Source of the DNA: Siphlonurus alternatus
Lineage: Eukaryota > Arthropoda > Insecta > Ephemeroptera > Siphlonuridae
DNA: 64,000 bases
NCBI GenBank assembly: GCA_949825025.1
Contig: OX463784.1
Coordinates: forward strand, 19,896,761-19,960,760
Direction: 5' to 3'
Below, piece by piece: positions 48,466-59,030 of the stretch (its first letter is position 1; every line of letters begins with the position of its first letter). The notes below the pieces were generated by a model. The model searched no databases and was not told the DNA's origin. It worked only from the letters and a program-made list of their open reading frames with translations. Made by a program: the position numbers and the translations under genes.

Positions 48466-51400
48466 TTACAGCTCGTCCTTGGTGGTTGTTTCTGCGAGGT
48501 ACTTAGCCACAAACTGGTAGAGATCTTCAAGACTGCGAGAACCGTTGTATTCAGAGATCTTGGTGCCGTCTCGGTACAGGAAAATAGTTGGGAAACCATC
48601 CACCTGTCGAACATAAAGAAAGATGGTGCAATTATATTTGTGAGTATCTTCATATTTCAAGGTAAAATGTAACTAATGACTTAACAAGAAGTCTCCTGCT
48701 TTTACATCAGAGCCTGGCGATCAAATGGTTTGAAATGACATAGTCATTACAGGTTGTTATTAGTGAAATGAGAACAGAAACTCATCTTTACCTGCAATTG
48801 TTTATACAACTGTTGGATTACAACGTTTCATATACTGTAAATTCTCAACTTAATTTATTTAGCAATAGTTACGGTACACTAATCACTTCTCAGTCCACTT
48901 TCTATTATCCAATATTTTTGTTCCTTCTTTTCTTTAATGCTAAGGAGGACATTTTAATGCACCACCCTCTTAAACAAAACTCTCTACAATGGACAACTTA
49001 CAAGAAATTTTTTTAACAGCAAAAATGAATAGAGGGTACCAAGTTATGCTACTCTGAATTTTTTCAGATTTTTTTGAGTTCTGGAACTATTTTTAAAAAA
49101 TTATTGAAAGTGCGGCCACGTCCCCTGGAGGCATCAATAGGTGTTTTTGCCTATCCTTTTTATTAAGGATTCATGAATGCCAACTTAAATGATATGACTT
49201 TTAATAATTATTTAAAAATAGTTCTGTGACACCAAAAAATCTAAAAAAATTCAGAGTGACATAATTTGGTACCCTCTATTCATTTCTGCAATAAAAAATT
49301 TTCATGTAAGTTGTCCATTAATCCAATGTTAACTTGACAACACCAGGGGTAAGATTACAATCGCTCGGTGGTTACCTCTTGGGTGTTGCACAGTTCCTTG
49401 TTCTCCTCCAGAGTGCAGTCCACCTTGGCCACCCGGACGCCCGGCTTGTCCAGGAACTTTAGTGCCAACTCGTCCCAGGTTGGGGCCAGGCGTTTGCAAT
49501 GTCCGCACCTGGGGACACAAGATCGGGAGGAGTCAGGGATGATTTCTTACTGGGGCTGCATTTTTCTATCCCTACGCCAGATATTAGGTTATTTACTCTC
49601 CCCAACATTCCTGATATCAGGCACAGAGCACATGACATGACAGAGACATGAGATCTAGGAAACCTGGCTATAGGTTTCTGCTTATGAGCATAGAGGAGCA
49701 TAGGGAATCTAAGCTTCTGATACCAGGTTAAGAAATACAAAAATGCAGTCTGGGTAACTTTGCATTTAGGTCACTATTTTTTTAATATTTTTTAAGTATT
49801 TTTACAACATGAATCACATTTATGTCAAAGGTAGATAGTTAAAAGTTAAGACTCAACTTTTCATTATTTACATAGATACTGCATATAATTCACATGTGTT
49901 CACCGCACACTACTGATAAGAGAAATCTAATTTCTTATCTATGATATCAAGTAACAATTTAAACAAAGCAGAATTGTTAAAATGAATAAATAAACATACT
50001 TGCATGCATAAAAAAAAAAAACTGTGATATAAGTGCATAAAAAAATAATACGAATAAAAAAGTTAGATTAAGAAGTCAATAAATCATGCAACAAATAATG
50101 TTAGTAAAAAGCCATAAATTTTGTACTATCATTTCAATACTTTGAATTGTTAACTTAAAGCATAAAGTGTTAATAGCATCAGTTAATGTAATTAAAATTG
50201 TTATTCAATCACTTTAATGATAGTAGTTCGGAGTTCATTGTACCAACTGGTAAGAATTATGCTGTACAGTACTCATCATAACGATGTACAGCACTTTTGA
50301 AATGACTATTATAATAATTTAAAATAAACATGTCACATCAGCTCATCAACAATATAAAAAAAGAAAGAAAAGATAATGACTGAAATAAGAAACTAAGAAG
50401 AGTAGATTATCCATACTACGTAATTTTAAATTTTTAGAGTGTTTGTGTCTTGTATTTTGTTTTTCAGAATCAAGTTTGATAATTTTGGTTCATGTTCCTA
50501 ATAATTACAGATTAATGAAGCTACTGAAAGCTTGAGAGAATAATTATTGTACCCACCCTCTCCCACTTTCATTTTGACCTTCTGACTTTGAATCAACAAC
50601 TTTTTACAGTATACTGAAACATATACCCTGCGTCCCAAATCTCTTTTTCGTCAACTGTAGGGGCCCTAAATGAACTTTCCCCTCCCCTCCAATATGGCCG
50701 CTATATAAGTAGGGTGCATATGATGTGCCCTAAATTTCGCCGCCATTGTATGGTAGGGTGGTAGGGTAGGGTAGAATGGACATTTGGGACGCAGGCATAC
50801 TGTACTGGTAAGTGCTTGAAATTTACCAATGTTTATAATGTTTGTATCATTAAAAATTGACAAATACAAATTTTGAATTTGAGACTTTAATTTTGGTTTA
50901 CTTTAATTCTTGATTTATGAAAAAATTCTTTAACAACAAACAATATTACTGTAAAAAAGTGCTAAAAATCAGCTGATTTGAATCCTCTATTAGACCCCTT
51001 TGACCCGTGAGCCAACGTGATATGTTGAACAGTTAGCAGTTAGTCGGGGATACAGGTGCTTCATGTACCATGGTGCAAAGAACTTGACGAAGCTGAGTCC
51101 CGTGCCCACTCCGTGCTCGAAGGTAGGTCCAGTCAGCACCAGCACTCCCGTCGTGTCCTCAGCGTCAACGGTGGCGCCCTCGCCAGTCTGCTCCTCCTCC
51201 GAGGTGGCTGACATCCGAACAACAAAGTCCTGGAGGTCCTCAAGCGTGCGAGATCCTTGGTACTTCTCCGTCTGTAAGGATAAGGTATAGTTAGATGGAA
51301 GTTATAATAAAAAAAAGTCAAAATGCACATGTTTGTGATTTTTAACAAGTTATTGCTTTCACTTTCTTAGAGCTATATATCCATATTGGAAGGCTTTTCC

Positions 51401-54400
51401 CCTCCCCCTTCTCTACTTATAAACACCTTTTAAAAATTGCCTGCTTCATTAAAAGAACTCCTTAAGTCAGGAGTTTAATTTCCAGTATTTAAATACTTAA
51501 ATTTAAATTTCCAGTATTGTTTTATTATTTGCCGCAGTCTACGTTTGAAATGCTTTTCCTCAGTATTAATTAAACTTGCATCTTTTTCCTTTCATTTTCC
51601 TTTCAAAATAAATAAATAAGCTTTTTTTTTTTATGCTGGTGAAAACAAAGAAATGTTGAAGGCACAATGACCTTGGCACCATTTACAAAGAATTTTCTAT
51701 TTACCGGTGCAACATTGTAACTGATGTGAACAATGTGAACAAGTGAACAGATTTTTTTTTTATATGTACTCACTCATAAATGTTAGTTTCTTCATTTCCA
51801 TGATATTCAAAATACTTACTAGGCAAAACTATTTTTACTACTTCTAACATCCTTATCAGTCTCCTAGTAGTTTTGATAACATCTCCCCTAAAATAGTTAC
51901 TATCATGATGCTTGTTATCTCTCTCTAGTTCACTCTATAATTGTTAACTATCTCCCTAAATGTTTCCTTTTACAGTACTGTAGTTAAAACTTTCATATAA
52001 TATTTCACAAATTCACACATATATTAGTTGGTAGTTTTTTCTAATTACAATAGTTAAGTTTGAAAAAGGCAGAGCAGATTTAACTTTTAACGATTAGCGA
52101 CTGGTACGCACCTTTTTTCCGTCCTCGATCCACAGCATGGTGGGGTACCCCTTGACCTCAAACTCATTGCAAACGGTCCTCTGAATGGTACAGTCCACCT
52201 TGCACACAGTGACTCCTTTGTCGCTCACCGACTGGGCAAGCTCCTCCCATGTTGGGGCAAGTTTCTGTGTACAGCGACATACTCATTAGTTTTTGCAACA
52301 ATTGACAGAAAATTAGGGAAGAATCTCAGGTAATTTGGATCTTGGAATTAGTCCCCTTAATTTTAATGACACTTGTCATTAAGCTTGTCATAAATAAGTG
52401 GCATTATTTTTTTTTAAGTGGATTTGTCTAACTAGTTTTGTGAACATAGTCTTATGGATGGAAACTGGAAATGGAGCTGTTGTGAGAAAAAAAAAACAAC
52501 AACTAATTAATTAATAAAATTTAAAATAGCTCAATCCATAAACGCTGAAGTTTTAGAACATTCTCGAAAATTTAAAATTTACTTCATTTGATTCCTTCTG
52601 ACAGAATTAATTTAATTAATTAAAATAATTTATGATGTTGGCAGTACTTGCCATCATTTAATTCATATAATATCTCAATTATACACATTTAATGTTAAAA
52701 AAAATGTATATAATATATATAATAAATAAAGGTATAACAAATCTTTTAATTCTTCAAACAGAAACTTGATTTATTGACTACTAATAACGTAAGGAGGGAG
52801 GAAAAAGAAGACACTTTGAAATAGCTGACTTCAAGTAAAATGGAATAAAATTTATCATCAAAAACCAATGCGTAGGCATATTAAATACACCTGGGGGGTC
52901 TTCAAATAACACGAATTTCAACAATCCTAAAATTAAGACAGTCTTAGCGTATTCTTTATTGTTGCGCTAAGACAGTCTTAGGCTAAGCTTACGTTAAGTG
53001 GTGTTATTTGAAGACCCCCCTGATTTTTTAACAATCTGATTTATCATGAATGAACTATCAGTTTTGCTATTGTATCATGCAGGATTTTTTTTTTTTTTTT
53101 TTTTTAATTTGGAAAAAAAAAAAAAAAAATCCACGCAGGAAACACACCGCTATTAAACATATAATATTTGTTTCCTATTTAACAAAAAAGGGAACAGTAT
53201 TTGATAATTTAATGTTCTGAAATACATTTTATAGTTTTATATGTATGCACATTAAAAAATAATTAAACTTGGTAACCGCACAAAGGTACATTCTTTTTAT
53301 CTTCAGTAATTCTAGACAATAAAGTAAAATTTAATGTTGGGTAACATAATTAAGGTATGCTTGCATTACCTTGAATGGTATTTGCATAACAATATGCATA
53401 ATTGCATAACTTAAACAAATTATAATAATAAAAGAAAAATGATGATGCATAAAAAATAATTAAATAACAAGCAAAGGAAAAGGTTTATCAACTTTTTATG
53501 CTAATTTTATAAAATTTAGCAGCAAGCATAATGTTGCAGTTTTTATATTTATTTATTATACTGTATTTAGTTTCAAGAACAAGCTGAACTAACAGTACTA
53601 CGAACATACAATGCATTTCGTTTTATTTACATTTAAACAGTTTTGCAAATATTGTGGATTTTGCAATTAGAGCATCATAAAACACATTTTTTTAATAGAC
53701 AAACGGAATAATTGTACTAAGAAGTCAAATATAGCACACATTATATTTTTTTTAACAGAAAGAATTTTATAACATTTACTGATATTTTTTATGGGTTGTG
53801 AATTATGTATTGTTTAAAGTTTTTTGTGTACAAAGGAAAGGATGAATGTCACTTTTTTAATATGTTTCCAGTGGCACAGCATATATTTATATATACAAGT
53901 GATTAGGGTGGGATTGGTGTGGGATGGAAAAAAAGACAAAGTTATGAAAGTGGTGGGTTTAACAACTTCATGCTCTTTTAGGCTTGAATCCAGGCTGGAA
54001 GAGGGGTAGGGGCTGAGAGGGATGCAGCCCCCTACCCTTAATTTTGGATTTAACATGGGCAATATGAGCATTTCCCACACTCCAATATTTTTTATTAGCA
54101 TTGGCCTTATGGGGCCCAGCAGAAAATTGGTTGTCCTACGTTTGGTTGGTCATATTTACCTGGCAATGACCACACCACGGGGCGTAGAACTTGACAAAGT
54201 GCTTTCCCTTCTTGACATGATCATGGAACGATTCCTCGGTAAGCTCAACCAGCTTTTCTGCGTCCTTGGGAACTGCAGGAGTTTCAGAGTCCTCGTCCTG
54301 AAAATACATTACATAGACGTGTGAGAAAGCTTTATGGGTAGACAAGTAGCGTGTGGTGAAGTTGGCAATGCCTAATGCTCACCTTTATCAAACGAGTAAA

Positions 54401-56091
54401 TAAAGAAAAGTTTACATGCATGATGATCTTTTTTGAAATGCATTCAACTTTTCTTTATCTACTGTGACTTAAAAGTGATCATTGCAAGTGGGTTGCTTAC
54501 TTCACCACAATGATCTTAGCAATATTTTTTTTTACAATGAAATAAGTAGAAAGTTTACCTCTTTTCCCAGCTGTTCTAATACAAATGTGCTTAACGAACT
54601 GAGATCCCGAGATCCTCTGAATTTTAATCCTTCGGCTTCACCAACTTTGAAGAACTTCAAACTGTAAAAATAAATACACAAAAATAAAAAAATATTATAA
54701 TTATGTTCGTAAGAAAATTAAGAAAAAAACAGTATAATTATGGTATTTAATTCTACAGTACAGTACAGTACATAATTATTATTATTAAAATTATGAAATT
54801 TTTAATTTTAAGTTGAACTAATTGTAAGTATGCATATTTTATACTATTAATGGTGCATAATTAATTATGGTACGGTGTTAGTGACTACAAGTATTTGACA
54901 ATGCCAACTTGGTACAATTTACATACACGTGATACACGTACCGGTAGTTCGCCTATAACATTTTGATACACCAGAAAATGGATTGATATCAGCGATCTAT
55001 GTAAATTCAACCAAACTGAGATTGACAAAAATTAGGGAAAAATGTATGCTGCTTCGTCCATGAGCGATGTATGCTCACCACTGCAAAATTGAGCGTTTAA
55101 TAAACCAGATCAATATTATATGATACAGTTTGAGACAGATAAATTAAAAAGAACTAGCACAAATGAACATGATATAGAAGTGTTTCATTTTTTCCCTCTA
55201 GAAAGCTAAAGAACATGTAGTCATGCTGAAAAGTAGAGCTATTATAGTAACGTTAAACGATGAGGTGGCAATGTTAAGGTGCTTTCACATATTCGAAAAT
55301 CGCTACGGAAACACGCCGTAGCTACTCCGTAGCAAATGTGTTGATTTTGCTGCGGCGCACTGTAGCTGTTCCGTAGCACCTCGCGATCTTCTGCGGCACG
55401 TTCTACGGAATTCCGTAGCAGCTCCGTAGCAAAATCAAGATGAGTTTGATTTTGCTGCGGCATTCACATGATTTTCCGCCGCAGCTGCCGCAGACGAACA
55501 AGAATATGTGAAAGGCTTATGGCATTGCTACGGAACTCCGTAGCGATTTTCGAATATGTGAAAGCACCTTTACAACTCCGGTATAAATATGCATATGCAG
55601 AATGGTATCATAATTGGCTCGGTGAAGCTTTTATTACACGAAATTAAAAGCCCAATACTTACGTTGGATATCCAGTGACATCATGTTCGGAACATAATGA
55701 TGTTTCCACGGTACAGTCGACTTTAACAATAGCAACTTCAGCATTATCTTTGGATTTAAATTTCTTTGATAGATCATTCCAAGCGGGAGATAATCTTTTA
55801 CAGTGATCACACCTATAAATAGAAATAATGATGACAATGACAATATAAGGTTAAACAACAATTCTATAAATATAATGACTCATCTAATGATAAAAGCACA
55901 ATTATCTAAAGAAAAGAGAGGCCAGAACTCCCAACTTACCAAGGAGCATAAAACATAACAAAATGATTTGTTTTTGGAACTAGTTCTTTAAATTTATCAG
56001 TAGAATAATTAACACTTTCTTCAACATCTTCATGAGCTAAACATTGAGCTGCAATGAAAATTACAGCAGAAAATACGCCAAACTTGTTCAT
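48466..56091 (-). CDS. TXNDC5: Thioredoxin domain-containing protein 5 / ERp46, 8 exons, 389 aa
   Basis: ER-lumen protein disulfide isomerase. Exons: 55940-56091, 55663-55812, 54559-54661, 54160-54297, 52112-52264, 51069-51271, 49376-49508, 48466-48603; all GT/AG, 1170 nt in frame. A signal peptide (MNKFGVFSAVIFIAAQCLA) leads into three thioredoxin domains. The active sites are APWCDHC (Cys52/55), APWCGHC (Cys177/180) and APWCGHC (Cys301/304). Domains 1 and 2 have GYPT and domain 3 GFPT as the cis-Pro loop, and each domain has the KVDCT strand. It ends KDEL, the ER retrieval signal. Three domains plus KDEL at 389 aa fit TXNDC5 (432 aa in human) and Drosophila pretaporter. The CDHC site in domain 1 departs from the usual CGHC. 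Exons 1-3 are AT-rich, exons 4-8 GC-rich. Confidence 0.96.
48989..49318. mobile_element. Foldback element C-c with CTCF-like core
   Basis: Ends ATGGACAACTTACA and its complement; shared shoulder gaattttttcagattttttt and ttaaaaaattattgaaagt. The core holds the complement of CCTCCAGGGGACGTGGCC. TXNDC5 intron 7. Confidence 0.85.
49547..49757. mobile_element. Foldback MITE, ggctgcatttttc ends, copy 2
   Basis: Outer arms ttactggggctgcattttt / aaaaatgcagtctgggtaac, with interior similar to 27226-27429 (tacgccagatattagg, ctctccccaac). TXNDC5 intron 6, about 40 bp from exon 7. Confidence 0.7.
50627..50795. mobile_element. Foldback MITE, CCTGCGTCCCAAAT ends
   Basis: Exact terminal repeat CCTGCGTCCCAAAT / ATTTGGGACGCAGG, 169 bp. 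The interior has paired gccctaaat motifs and GCCAT-type (YY1-like) boxes. TXNDC5 intron 6. Confidence 0.75.
52893..53020. mobile_element. 128-bp foldback MITE, GGGGGGTCTTCAAATAACAC ends
   Basis: Ends GGGGGGTCTTCAAATAACAC and GTGTTATTTGAAGACCCCCC, perfect over 20 bp, with inner aagacagtctta repeats. TXNDC5 intron 4. Confidence 0.8.
53982..54120. mobile_element. Decayed second copy of the 8571 hAT MITE
   Basis: It shares the interior of the 8571-8733 element in the same orientation (aattttggatttaaca, gggcaatat, gcatttccc, cattggccttatgg). The ends are eroded, with aatccaggctgg on the left and ggcccagcag on the right. It lies in TXNDC5 intron 4, about 40 nt from the exon 4 donor. Confidence 0.75.
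55277..55569. mobile_element. Harbinger-like MITE rich in CCGTAGC heptamers
   Basis: Ends AGGTGCTTTCACATATTCGA and its complement are flanked by TTA on both sides (55274-55276, 55570-55572), the 3-bp duplication of PIF/Harbinger. It is 293 bp and unusually GC-rich, with eight CCGTAGC/GCTACGG heptamers inside. It lies in TXNDC5 intron 2. Confidence 0.82.
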
Positions 56092-56156
56092 GATAAATTA
56101 TTTTCTATGAAATGATTCGTGTCGGCTTTTTTACACCCCTTTTTGGAACTGTCTGG

Positions 56157-56286
56157 GTCTACGCCGGTCGTAGACGCATTAAATCTACGCCGGAACTTTT
56201 TCAATGTTCAAAACATCCATGACGTCACCCGACGTAGCTCTATTAAACCTACGTCGGTTGTATGAAACATATGATTAATGACGTCA
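56157..56286. promoter_or_regulatory. TXNDC5 upstream region with two TGACGTCA sites and hairpin motifs
   Basis: Two perfect TGACGTCA palindromes lie at 56220-56227 and 56279-56286, about 130 and 190 bp upstream of the ATG. The region also has GTCTACG/CGTAGAC arms around a 5-nt loop (near 56157-56175) and a second inverted pair CCGACGTAG / CTACGTCGG (about 56229-56257). TGACGT cores are bound by CREB/ATF and, in related form, by ATF6/XBP1 in ER stress, which would suit an ER foldase. Binding is inferred. Confidence 0.5.
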
Positions 56287-56620
56287 CTGATATAACAAAT
56301 GCAATAAACGAGGCTGAAGTTCAAATTTTTTACTCGATCCAATGACTCGATCGTACGTGTAATTAATAATATTATAATTATAATAATTTATTGTAATAAT
56401 TGTAATAAACGGTATTTTAATATGCAGATCGAGTCTATAATATAGTAATTTTTATATTTATTTACTGTAAATATAATATATATAGTGTATATAATTAAAT
56501 TAAATTATTAATATATATTATTAAATTATATGTAGCAATTATAATATATATAAACGTATACTAAAAAAAAATAAATAAATAAGGCAGTGCAAAATTAAGC
56601 GGAGAGGTATTTAAAGTAGC

Positions 56621-57316
56621 TAGAGTGAGCGATTGCATTTTTTTTTTAATATTTTATTTTCTAAAAATAGTTTAAGCTGCCCTTTATTGAGAAATGAAAA
56701 CCAAAAAATTCCATCTCAAATAGTTTCACCACAAAAAATTCCCAAAGTTGCTGTTTCGGAGGCCTTTGACGTGCAGCCTTATATGGAACATAAAACCGCG
56801 CGCGTTTTACTCCAACATTTTCTGAACTATGCTACCATTTAAAAAATACCTACGTAATCTATGATGAATTCTTTAATGGATTTTTAAATAAAAAAAATAT
56901 TTTACGAAGCCGTTTTTTCGGAAAAAAATCTTTTTTTTTTTTTTTTTTGCAAAAAAAAAGTTTTTGCGGTTTAATTCTCATAAGGATTTTCATGATTTTT
57001 TTCCAAGAAAACGACCCCGTAAAAAAAAATTTTTATTTGAAAATTTATTAAAAAGAATTCATCATAGATTACGTACGTAAGTATTTTTTAAATGGTACCA
57101 TATATATAGTTCAGAAAAAGTTGGAGTAAAACGCGGTTTTATGTTCCATAAGGCCGCGCTGCACGTTATAAAGGCCTCCGAAACACCAACTTTGGGAATT
57201 TTTTGTGGTGAAACTATTTGAGATGGAATTTTTTGGTTTTCATTTCTCAATAGAGAGGGCAGCTTAAACTATTTTTTAAAAATAAAGTATTAAAAAAAAT
57301 GAACTCGCTCACTCTA
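56621..57316. mobile_element. 696-bp foldback element J1 with ~280-bp arms
   Basis: Ends TAGAGTGAGCGA and TCGCTCACTCTA. The arms carry gaaaaccaaaaaattccatc, cggaggcctt and acgtaatctatgatgaattc in inverted order. Short frames shared by the arms are repeat shadows, not genes. It lies upstream of TXNDC5. Confidence 0.86.
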
Positions 57317-57358
57317 CTTTAAAAAAAACTTTCCGGCAAAAGAAAAATAAAAGCGTGA

Positions 57359-57690
57359 ATGGACAACATACATGAAAAAAATTTATTGCAGAAATGAATA
57401 AAGGGTGCCAAATTATGCTACTCTGAATTTTTTCAGATTATTTTGAGACCCGGGACTATTTTTAAATAGTTATTGAAAGTCCTGTGATTTCAGTTGGCAC
57501 CTCTGAATTCTTAATAAAAAGGATAGAGACTGGATACGCCTACTGACGCCTCCAGGGGGCGTGGCCGCACTTTCAATAATTATTTGAAAATAGTTCTGGG
57601 TTTCAAAAAAATCTGAAAAATTTCAGAGTAGCATAATTTGGTACCCTCTATTCATTTCTGCAATAAAAATTTTTCATGCATGTTGTCCAT
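57359..57690. mobile_element. Foldback element C-d with CTCF-like core
   Basis: Ends ATGGACAACATACATG and CATGCATGTTGTCCAT, with the same shoulders as C-c. The core is inverted relative to C-c and contains GCCTCCAGGGGGCGTGGCC. Upstream of TXNDC5. Confidence 0.87.
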
Positions 57691-57757
57691 TATAGGCGAA
57701 ATATTATATTAATTGAAATTCCTTATGAGAAATTTACCCACAAAAATTACAATGAGA

Positions 57758-58076
57758 TAGTAGAATGTGAAAAATTTAGTGGCTTAATCGCCTTGATCGA
57801 AAGAAGGGGTAAAAATAGGGTACTGTGAATTTTTTCAGATTTTTCTGAGACTGGGAACTTTTTTAAAAAATTATTGAAATTCTATTTTGATGACGTCACG
57901 TGCGGTACACCTTAAGAAAAAGGATAGGGATGTGCCGCCCGTGACGTCATAAAATTAGACTTTCAATAATTTTTTAAAAATGGTTCCCGGTCTCAGAAAA
58001 ATCTGAAAAAAGTCACAGTACAATATATTTTGTTACCCCTTCTTTCGATTAAGCCACTAAAATTTTCACATTCTAT
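57758..58076. mobile_element. Foldback element related to C, different ends, TGACGTCA core
   Basis: The outer arms (tagaatgtgaaaa, agtggcttaatcg) are unlike other C elements. The shoulders (gaattttttcagatttt, aaaaaattattgaaa) and a core with TGACGTCA at 57891 and 57942 link it to C-b. Confidence 0.82.
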
Positions 58077-58755
58077 AATAATATCTCATTTTTTCTTTCC
58101 GGAACAAATAGTCCCGTAAAAAAATATAAACCCCCCTCAGATTTTGTTTAAAAAAAATCTGTTGTGTTTATAGACTTTATAGGAAGGCCTATAAAAGGAC
58201 GTACCAAGATGAATTAATAATATTTTTGAATTTCGTAGATATAAACTAAAAAGTTAAAGTGATATTACGAAATAAGCATAAAATGGTCCCCTGGCGCACT
58301 GTTATATATTATATAGAATAGAATAGAAAATATCTTTATTGCGGCGAGGTTTTTAGGCAAGCCCATTCTTGCACCTAGTGCTCGGAGCCAACTTTGCGTC
58401 GCTGCCGTTTGGCAAATATATTTCTTAATATTTTTTATTGTGAATTTTTCTGACCAATATTACAATTGCTAGGCTATAACCGTGGTACATATTGCAAGGA
58501 ACAAAAATTAGCTAAGCATGCATTTTTTTATTAAGGTCTGTACATAATAAAAAAAAAAAAAGCGCAACCATGACAAATATGGACGTACGTCTCATAATTC
58601 CATTACTGTCTTTTGATAATTGTGTTATTTTACAAAATCAATACGATTACTTGAGCATTGGGTTATCTTTATATAGTATAGGAAAAAAATATATAAAAAA
58701 TATTAGAAATATTTTTGGCATGCTACCATGCTGTTGCATAAATCATGACTTATAG
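58077..58755. other. Spacer between foldback elements
   Basis: No gene seen. A moderately GC-rich patch at about 58310-58440 (ttattgcggcgaggttttta) could be the end of an unrecognised retroelement; nothing further supports that. Confidence 0.35.
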
Positions 58756-59030
58756 TAGAGTGAGCGATTTAATTTTTTTGAATGTTTTATTTTATAAAAA
58801 TAGTTCAACTCGCCCTCTATTGAGAAATGAAAACCAAAAAATTCCATCTCAAATAGCTTCACCACAAAAAATTCCCAAAGTTGGTGTTTCGGAGGCCTTT
58901 AACATGCATCCTTATGGAACAGAAAACAGCTTTTTACTCCAACTTCGTCTGAACTATGGTACCAATTTAAAAATACGTACGTAATCTATGATGAATTCTT
59001 TAATGGATTTTCAAATCAATTTTTATATAT
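58756..59030. mobile_element. Solo arm of element J (J2)
   Basis: Starts TAGAGTGAGCGA and follows one J1 arm to acgtaatctatgatgaattc and beyond, with no opposite arm. Half of a foldback left by recombination or deletion. Confidence 0.78.

Noticed and set aside
51000..51062. Coding extension of TXNDC5 exon 6 past APW
   Set aside because: The frame after APW (YMKHLYP) does not match a thioredoxin domain, whereas splicing at TG|GTACAT to 49508 restores APWCGHCKRLAPTW exactly.
56633..58984. Three short ORFs with a shared RNENQKIPSQIVSPQKIP peptide
   Set aside because: They lie in the arms of foldback J1/J2 on both strands; the shared peptide reflects repeated DNA, and there is no longer coding context.
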